In this document: one piece after another, positions 57,346-64,000 of the stretch
Layout of the letters: each line of letters opens with the position of its first letter
Position numbering within the stretch: the stretch's first letter is position 1
Origin: Halocaridina rubra
Taxonomy: Eukaryota > Arthropoda > Malacostraca > Decapoda > Atyidae
Assembly: GCA_037179515.1 (NCBI GenBank)
Contig: JAXCGZ010011636.1
Coordinates: 1 to 64,000, forward strand
Reading direction: 5' to 3'
DNA length: 64,000 nt
Notes under the pieces: generated by a model
What the model was told of the DNA's origin: nothing
What the model saw: the letters and a program-made list of their open reading frames with translations, nothing else
Database searches by the model: none
Translations under genes and position numbers: made by a program

Positions 57346-58596
57346 TTATTGCAGGGATACCTATCCTTATAACTCCCCGTCACCTGATCAGGTTTATTTT
57401 ACTCACTAACACTTATCACATATATCAGTAAAACTATGAATACACTCAGTATTTCCTGTTTCCTCACTTCGCAAACTCCAATTATCAACTATTCTTACGT
57501 TAAAAAGTAATTTTTTGGAATCCTGTAAAGAAATTTTCATATGAAGCTTTAGACCATGACCTCTAGTTCTCTAGCCACCAATATCGCACTATAGAAACTT
57601 TGTCAAAGCCATGAAAGATAAAAACGGTACCATATCCCTCCTCTTCTTTCTAGCTTCGAGTTATGGGAAGGCTAACTCCAACCTTCCCTCATTACAAATA
57701 TAACATATCATTGTCCCCAGCTTCGTGGCATGTCCTTGAACATTCTGAAGCTTATTTATATGTATTTTCAAATGCAGATTCCAGAAGGCTGCCGCAAATT
57801 AAAACTTTGGCCTCACGTAAGTCATGTAGATGCTCTGAACATTTCCTTAACCATGACCCTGAATGCTTGCTAAAGAAGCATATGGTGCCTTTACCACTTA
57901 GTTTAGTAGCATTTCTAGAGATAAATTTGCCGATTCAATCACATCTAGATCGCTTTCAATAAAAAATTCTTGCTCATTCTTATTACTTTTTATTTTGAAT
58001 TACTGAATCTCATTAGACACTTATCTGACCACTCATGTAGACTGCTTCGGTCTTCCTGAAGTTCTCTACCATTATTCTCATCACAGTGACTGTATCCTCT
58101 GCACACATAAAAAAAAGCATTTACAGGCTATATCAGATTAAAAAAAAAAAAAAAAATGGTCCTAAAACGGATCCTTGTGCAACACTGTTGTTAATATTTC
58201 TCCAGTCAAACACGTTATGTCGTACTCTGACCCTCTTTCCTTCCTTCTACTCAAGTTGTATCCAGTCCAAGACATTTTCACATATTTCTGCCATCACTTG
58301 CTGCTTCTTAATGAATTTCCCATGAAAATATTATGAGACGCAATCTGCCTTACCATATCTTTCGTGTCAGAATAGGCTCACCTTATTATCAAATTATAGT
58401 AACACGCTGTTTCACACACACAAAAAAAAAAAAGGACTACAAGGGAATAATGTTTTCTCAGTAGTTTCTCCGTAACTTTGAATATAGGTACCATGTTTAC
58501 TTTTTTCCAACACCTTGGAATCTCCCCAGTTTCCAGCGACATCTCAAATATGATGCACATTGCTGAAGATAATGGTGCAGCATATATCTTAATTGT

Positions 58597-58598
<2 letters not shown>
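57346..58598 (-). mobile_element. LINE family-1 copy h, decayed
   Basis: Minus strand from the 3' end at about 57350 up through RT to the linker at 58590 ('SLETGEIPRCWKK' at 58535-58500). Frames are very broken. It ends at a (GA)n tract. Confidence 0.7.

Positions 58599-58600
<2 letters not shown>

Positions 58601-58676
<76 letters not shown>
58601..58676. repeat. (GA)n microsatellite
   Basis: About 76 bp of GA repeats at the 5' edge of LINE copy h. Confidence 0.95.
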
Positions 58677-58678
<2 letters not shown>

Positions 58679-59190
58679 CATATTTCCCCCCTTCTCTATG
58701 CGTCATTACTTCTGGCCATTGGGCGAACGCGTTGTGTTTTTTTTTCTTCTTTTTTTTATGCTCACCGATATCTTTAAGTAAACCCCACGACCAGCTGATT
58801 TACGCACGTTGTCCGAAAGCCTGCTAAGTGACTGCCTCTATCTGAGAATACATTAAAACTACTAAAAGGAACATTCTGAGTTACAGGTATTCCAACCAAA
58901 TAATATTTAATATATATCTTCAAACTGCAGTATTTTAAAAACGAAACTATTATTATATTCATTGAGTAACAAGATCACTATTATTTTGTGTTCGCTGTCA
59001 ACATGAAGTTTTGGACACTGGGGTAGTTATAGTGACGGGTCAGTTCGTCTTGATATACGGACCGTTTCCGAAAAATTAAGAAAGTTTGAAATAATATCGT
59101 CATTATTAATACTAATATCATTCTGTTTTATTCATTTTCTCTCTTTTCGCTAAATTATGGTTACAATGAAAATGAGGCTTCATATGATAA
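58677..59190. other. Unassigned sequence
   Basis: No gene or repeat recognised. Confidence 0.4.
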
Positions 59191-59194
59191 ACAC

Positions 59195-59584
59195 ACAATC
59201 TTAGTTATGAGGAGAGGCAAGGGAATTAGACTTAGCATCACTCGAAGCTAGAAGAATGGGGGGGATATGGTGACGGCTTTTAAATTCCTTCATGGTTATG
59301 GCAGAGTGAATAGGGATCGATATTTTGATATGGCTGGCACTAGAACTAGAGGTCATAGTTTGAAGATTCGTAAGAAAATTTCTTTGCAGGATGTAAGGAA
59401 GTGCTTTTTTAGTATTAGAGTAGTTGATGATTGGAACTGGCTTAGCAAGGAGGTAGTTACTGCTAACTCAATCCATAGTATTAAGGACAAATATGATAAG
59501 TATCACTAAGTACAAAAATGGAACCGACCAGGAGACGGGGAGCTACGAGCAGAGGCTCTTTCCCGTAAACACAATTAAGTAATT
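59195..59584 (+). mobile_element. LINE family-1 copy i, 3' end
   Basis: Last part of ORF2 in plus orientation (59267-59509: 'MVTAFKFLHGYGRVNRDRYF' to 'DKYH') and the 3' non-coding end 'gtaaacacaattaagtaat'. It is strongly 5'-truncated. Confidence 0.85.
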
Positions 59585-59609
59585 ACACACACACACACAC
59601 ACACACACA
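59585..59609. repeat. (AC)n at the junction of two LINE copies
   Basis: Short AC tract that continues the 'attacacac' end of copy i and is followed at once by copy j. Confidence 0.9.
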
Positions 59610-59755
59610 ATCAAAAACTTGTTGCAAGAGGCAAGAAGGTTAAATGATGAAAGAAATGAAGAAGAGAAGAAAAATTTTCATTACAGAGTTCTTCCAGACA
59701 AAGGGGAGATAAAGAAGATAATGACAGAAGATCAGGGGATGGGGCCTCATTAAGA

Positions 59756-60181
59756 TTGTTATACACAAATGCTGATGGATTAGCTGGTAAGGCAGTAGAA
59801 TTAAAAGATAGGATTCACAACAGTAAGGCAGATATAGTAGCAATTACAGAGACTAAGTTGAGTGAGGACATAAACAGTGTCACAGCTTTTCCTAAGGGTT
59901 TCAGAATACTAAGGGTTGAAAGATCTGAGAGGACTGGTGGAGGGATAGCACTGCTCATAAGTGAAAGGATTCAAGTCGAAGAAATAAACTTGGCTATAGA
60001 AAGTGAGTTCAAGGAATTTCTTGTTGCTCGCATAAATACTGGATCAGAGAGCATTATAATAACTGTTGTATACAACCCACCAAGGAACCAAAATAGGCTT
60101 GAAGTTTATGAGGAAAGTCATATAGGTACTATTGAAGTCATAAACTCAGTTGTTAACATGGCACGGGAAAAAAAAAATTAG
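59756..60181 (+). pseudogene. LINE family-1 ORF2, first half of endonuclease
   Basis: 141 codons with the endonuclease start 'LYTNADGLAGKAVELKDRI', 'IVAITETKLSED' (catalytic Glu of the EEP fold) and 'ERTGGGIALLI'. A one-base gain in an A-run at about 60167-60178 shifts the frame, so the second half is read from 60150 in another phase. In copy k the same run is shorter and the frame continues. Confidence 0.85.
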
Positions 60182-62327
60182 GATTTTGATTATGGGAGAC
60201 TTTAATCATAAAGAGATAGATTGGATAAATCTTGACCCACACAGTGGTGAGGACTCATTCGGGGCAAGCTTCCTAGATTGCGTACAAGGGAATTTCCTAC
60301 ACCAACATGTAATGGAACCAACAAGGGCCAGGGGTGGGGATGAGCCATCACTACTTGATCTAGTGTTCACAGATAATGTGTTGGATATTGAAAAAATTGA
60401 GTATGAACCACCAATTGGAAAGAGTGACCACTGTGTGTTGTTGATGGAGTATATCATTGAAGATATTCTTCCTGAGAGTAGAGGCACTGAGGACATGAGG
60501 AGGAACTATCGGAAAGGAGATTACATCAAAATGAATGAGCATTTTACAGTTATTGACTGGAGAACCTTATTTTACAACAAATCTGTACAAGAAATGTATG
60601 ACATCTTTTGTGAGAAATATGGGAAGATAGTAGATTGCTGCATACCTGTCACCAAAGTAGGTGTAATTCATGCCAGAGAGAAATGGTTCGATAATGGGTG
60701 TAAAAGAGCTAAGGAGTGGAGAGACAAATGCTGGAAAGGGTATAGGAGGAGAAAAAACATAAATGCCTGGCAAACCTACAAAAGAGCAAGAAATGACTAC
60801 CTAAGTAAAAGGAGAGAGGCAGAGAGAGACTATGAGAGGGACATCACCAGGAAGGCTAAAGAAAATCCCAAGCTTTTCCACAGCTTTATCAGAGGAAAAC
60901 TGAAGGTAAAAGAACAGGTTTTAAGGCTAAAGAGAGCGGATGGAAGCATCACTGAGACGGATGAAGAGATCTGCAAAGAATTGAACAAGGAGTTTCAGTC
61001 AGTATTTACAGTAGAAAATACCCCACCCCCTCAGATTGCAGTGATAGAAGCTCAAGGGCCGGTATTAGAGAACATCAACCTTACAGCCACAGAGGTATGC
61101 AAAGCGCTGATGGATTTAGATGTTCATAAAGCTACAGGTCCTGATGACATATCCCCTCATGTGCTTAAAAAATGCGCAAACATAATATCATTGGCACTAA
61201 GTATCATATTTAAGGAGTCACTGGAGTCGGGGGAGATTCCAAGATGCTGGAAACAAGCAAATGTGATACCTATCTTCAAAAAGGGAAGGAGGGATACGGC
61301 TCTGAACTATAGACCAGTTTCCTTGACCAGCATAGTTTGCAAAGTTATTGAGAAACTACTAAGGAAACATATCTCTCTTCACTTGGAATCCTTCAACTTT
61401 TTGTCAGTGAGGCAACATGGCTTCAGAGAAGGTAGATCAACAGTAACAAACTTATTAGAATTTTATGATGAGGTAAGCCAAATCTTACAGGAAAGAGAGG
61501 GGTGGGCAGATTGCATATTCCTAGACTTCCAGAAAGCGTTTGACACTGTTCCACATAAGAGACTTATTAGGAAGCGGCAATCAATGGCTAGAATAGGTGG
61601 AAATGTTTTGGAATGGATAAAAACTTACTTAGAAGGAAGGGAAGAGAGGGTTAGAGTAAGACACTCAGTGTCTGAATGGAGAAGAGTTAGTAGTGGAGTT
61701 CCACAGGGTTCAGTTTTAGGGCCACTTTTGTTCCTTGTATATGTAAATGACCTACCAGAGTCTGTAAATTCATTCATGAATATGTTTGCAGATGATGCAA
61801 AGATTGTGAAGAAAGTAAAAAACGAGAACAATGGTAGAGAACTTCAGGAGGATCTAAATAATCTGCATGAGTGGTTTGAAAAGTGGCTAATGAAATTCAA
61901 TACTTCAAAATGTAAGGTAATGAGAATGGGTACAAGTGCAAGAAGGCCCAATCTTGACTACTCGGTGGCTGGAGTACAACTTCAAGAGACAGAAAATGAG
62001 AGAGATCTAGGAGTAAACATACTGGCAGATTTGTCTCCAGAAATACATATAAATGGCATAGTAACGGCGGCATATGCATTCTTATCAAATGTAAGGGTAG
62101 CCTTCAGGCACATGGACAAGGAAATGTTCAGAAATATTTATGTAACCTATGTGAGGCCAAAACTCGAATATGCAGCCCCCTTTTGGAATCCGCACTTGAA
62201 AAAGCACATAGCTAAGCTTGAAAAAGTTCAAAGACATGCCACGAAACTGGTGCCAGAAATACGCTATCTCAGTTATGATGAGAGGCTGAGGGAATTAGAC
62301 TTACCATCACTCGAAGCTAGAAGGTAA
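60150..62327 (+). CDS. LINE family-1 ORF2, second half of endonuclease plus reverse transcriptase
   Basis: 725 codons, the longest LINE frame in the window. The endonuclease motif 'ILIMGDFNHKEIDW' is at about 10-23 and 'IGKSDHCVLL' near 88. A basic linker follows. RT spans about 330-640 with 'RPVSLTSIVCKV', 'QHGFREGRST', 'FLDFQKAFDTVPH', 'SSGVPQGSVLGPLLF' and 'MFADDAKIV'. The C-terminal CR1-type region 'HIAKLEKVQRHATKLVPEI' is near 695. The true start is upstream, lost to a frameshift, and the last 110 or so codons are cut off at the junction with copy k. All catalytic residues I can check are intact. Inactive as it stands. Confidence 0.9.
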   Translation: MLTWHGKKKIRILIMGDFNHKEIDWINLDPHSGEDSFGASFLDCVQGNFLHQHVMEPTRARGGDEPSLLDLVFTDNVLDIEKIEYEPPIGKSDHCVLLMEYIIEDILPESRGTEDMRRNYRKGDYIKMNEHFTVIDWRTLFYNKSVQEMYDIFCEKYGKIVDCCIPVTKVGVIHAREKWFDNGCKRAKEWRDKCWKGYRRRKNINAWQTYKRARNDYLSKRREAERDYERDITRKAKENPKLFHSFIRGKLKVKEQVLRLKRADGSITETDEEICKELNKEFQSVFTVENTPPPQIAVIEAQGPVLENINLTATEVCKALMDLDVHKATGPDDISPHVLKKCANIISLALSIIFKESLESGEIPRCWKQANVIPIFKKGRRDTALNYRPVSLTSIVCKVIEKLLRKHISLHLESFNFLSVRQHGFREGRSTVTNLLEFYDEVSQILQEREGWADCIFLDFQKAFDTVPHKRLIRKRQSMARIGGNVLEWIKTYLEGREERVRVRHSVSEWRRVSSGVPQGSVLGPLLFLVYVNDLPESVNSFMNMFADDAKIVKKVKNENNGRELQEDLNNLHEWFEKWLMKFNTSKCKVMRMGTSARRPNLDYSVAGVQLQETENERDLGVNILADLSPEIHINGIVTAAYAFLSNVRVAFRHMDKEMFRNIYVTYVRPKLEYAAPFWNPHLKKHIAKLEKVQRHATKLVPEIRYLSYDERLRELDLPSLEARR

Positions 62328-62494
62328 ATACTTTTTTTCAGAAAAGAGTTCCAGGAGCTGAATATGGAAAATGATGCCATGAAAACTTCCTTTGCTGATG
62401 CACTAAAGCGGAATGTGGCAGTAAAAGAGGCTGTAAAGGTGGTGGCACTGGAAAACATACAAACAGTTGACTATAAAGAGACAGTAATCGAAAA

Positions 62495-63007
62495 ATGAAA
62501 GACGTTGTGATGGAAAGGGCAAACCCACTCATCAGACAGGCACTTGATAAGGAGAAGACAGTGGTAATCTCAGGCATAAGCGAGTCCCAGGAGCCAACAT
62601 GGCAGGGGAGACTTGAAGAAAATAAAGCTAGGGTTGTAGACCTGATAAGAAAGCTTGGAGTAGTATGTGGTCCTGAGGATATTGTAAACATACAACAACT
62701 AGGTAAATATTCGAGGGAAGGAAAGCCGAGACCAACAAAAGTAACCTTTGAGAGAGGGGAAACATGTAGGGAAATATTGTTGAGAAAAAAAAGTCTAAAA
62801 GACCTTCAAGAATTCAAAGAAGTGTTCATTAGACAATACAGAACACAGGAAGAGATGGGAAAGATCAAAAACTTGTTGCAAGAGGCAAGAAGGTTAAATG
62901 ATGAAAGAAATGAAGAAGAGAAGAAAAATTTTTATTACAGAGTTCTTCCAGACAAAGGGGAGATAAAGAAGATAATGACAGAAGATCAGGGGACGGGGCC
63001 TCATTAA
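62495..63007 (+). pseudogene. LINE family-1 ORF1, C-terminal half
   Basis: 170 codons rich in charged residues: 'EKTVVISGISESQEPTWQ', 'VVDLIRKLGVVCGPEDIVNI', 'KPRPTKVTFE' and 'LLQEARRLNDERNEEEKKN'. This resembles the RNA-binding RRM/CTD part of L1-type ORF1 proteins. A one-base loss near 62492 ('gaaaaatgaaag' versus the 'gataaaatgag' type in copy f) separates it from the coiled-coil part at 62338-62490. It ends at a TAA that overlaps the ORF2 start. Confidence 0.75.
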
Positions 63008-63009
63008 GA

Positions 63010-64000
63010 TTGTTATACACAAATGCTGATGGATTAGCTGGTAAGGCAGTAGAATTAAAAGATAGGATTCACAACAGTAAGGCAGATATAGTAGCAATTA
63101 CAGAGACTAAGTTGAGTGAGGACATAAACAGTGTCACAGTTTTTCCTAAGGGTTTCAGAATACTAAGGGTTAAAAGATCTGAGAGGACTGGTGGAGGGAT
63201 AGCACTGCTCATAAGTGAAAGGATTCAAGTCGAAGAAATAAACTTGGCTATAGAAAGTGAGTTCAAGGAATTTCTTGTTGCTCGCATAAACACTGGGTCA
63301 GAGAGCATTATAATAACTGTTGTATACAACCCACCAAGGAACCAAAATAGGCTTGAAGTTTATGAGGAAAGTCATATAGGTACTATTGAAGTCATAAACT
63401 CAGTTGTTAACATGGCACGGGAAAAAAAATGTAGGATTTTGATTATGGGAGACTTTAATCATAAAGAGATAGATTGGATAAATCTTGACCCACACAGTGG
63501 TGAGGACTCATTCGGGGCAAGCTTCCTAGATTGCATACAAGGGAATTTCCTACACCAACATGTAATGGAACCAACAAGGGCCAGGGGTGGGGATGAGCCA
63601 TCACTACTTGATCTAGTGTTCACAGATAATGTGTTGGATATTGAAAATATTGAGTATGAACCACCAATTGGAAAGAGTGACCACTGTGTGTTGTTGATGG
63701 AGTATATCATTGAAGATATTCTTCCTGAGAGTAGAGGCACTGAGGACATGAGGAGGAACTATCGGAAAGGAGATTACATCAAAATGAATGAGCTTTTTGC
63801 AGTTATTGACTGGAGAACCTTATTTTACAACAAATCTGTACAAGAAATGTATGACATCTTTTGTGAGAAATATGGGAAGATAGCAGATTGCTGCATACCT
63901 GTCACCAAAGTAGGTATAATTCATGCCAGAGAGAAATGGTTCGATAATGGGTGTAAAAGAGCTAAGGAGTGGAGAGACAAATGCTGGAAAAGGTATAGGA
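63010..64000 (+). pseudogene. LINE family-1 ORF2 start with intact endonuclease frame (partial)
   Basis: From 'LLYTNADGLAGKAVELK' the frame runs through 'IVAITETKLSED', 'MGDFNHKEIDW' and 'IGKSDHCVLL' without the A-run frameshift of copy j, so the whole endonuclease is readable here. The reverse transcriptase lies beyond the window. Whether the copy is intact cannot be judged. Confidence 0.75.

Larger units (their letters stand above)
59610..62333 (+). mobile_element. LINE family-1 copy j, both ends truncated
   Basis: Begins in the last 50 codons of ORF1, contains the endonuclease and RT of ORF2 and stops at the ORF2 C-terminal region ('LDLPSLEARR'), where it joins copy k. The ORF1 stop at 59752-59754 overlaps the ORF2 start region ('LLYTNADGLAGKAVELK'). 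Confidence 0.9.
62334..64000 (+). mobile_element. LINE family-1 copy k, ORF1 and start of ORF2, runs off the window
   Basis: Starts within ORF1 ('gttccaggagctgaatatgg') and continues through the ORF1 C-terminal half and the ORF2 endonuclease to the window edge. Sequence is very close to copy j over the shared part (59610-60750 versus 62870-64000). Confidence 0.9.

Overview
The window is eukaryotic genomic DNA, most probably from a decapod crustacean or close arthropod relative. That is an inference from three things: host coding sequence that reads as metazoan/arthropod, an extreme density of long dinucleotide and trinucleotide microsatellites ((AT)n, (GA)n, (AAT)n, (AC)n), and many degenerate non-LTR retrotransposons of types common in decapod genomes. 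There are no operons, CRISPR arrays or recognisable rRNA genes. Only two host genes can be supported. One is the first coding exon of a MAPKAPK2/3-type protein kinase (minus strand, 4212-4421; the rest of the gene lies left of the window). The other is a complete 449-codon ALG1 reading frame in one exon (plus strand, 29577-30926).

Layout. 1-11 kb: AT-rich sequence broken by AT/CT/AAT microsatellites, the kinase exon, two copies of a tRNA-derived SINE with clear target-site duplications, a second tRNA-like repeat, a possible inverted-repeat element between AT tracts, and an RTE-like LINE fragment. 11.8-15.2 kb: a nearly full-length but decayed LINE of 'family 2' on the minus strand. 15.2-23.7 kb: a cluster of pogo/Tigger-type DNA transposons embedded in (AT)n tracts. 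One of them contains about 23 tandem copies of a 160-bp unit (19001-22590) derived from the transposon's own subterminal sequence. 24.5-28.3 kb: LINE reverse-transcriptase debris with a direct/inverted/direct rearrangement, and a decayed Tigger1-like transposase gene. 29-31.5 kb: ALG1, preceded by a 213-bp tandem duplication.

31.5-35.7 kb: an old Ty3/gypsy element with diverged LTRs (minus strand). 36.4 kb: a short hAT-like MITE. 36.7-64 kb: a graveyard of about a dozen CR1/L2-like LINE ('family 1') copies in both orientations. Two nested insertions interrupt it: a family-2 LINE at 41406-42892 and a very young Ty3/gypsy element at 49873-54232. The gypsy element has LTRs that read identical by eye, a perfect 5-bp TSD and one 1109-codon gag-pol frame lacking part of RNase H and integrase.

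The most interesting structures are the Tigger-derived satellite array with higher-order periodicity and the recently moved but internally deleted gypsy element. All boundaries were read by eye; copy identities and clade names need alignment to confirm.
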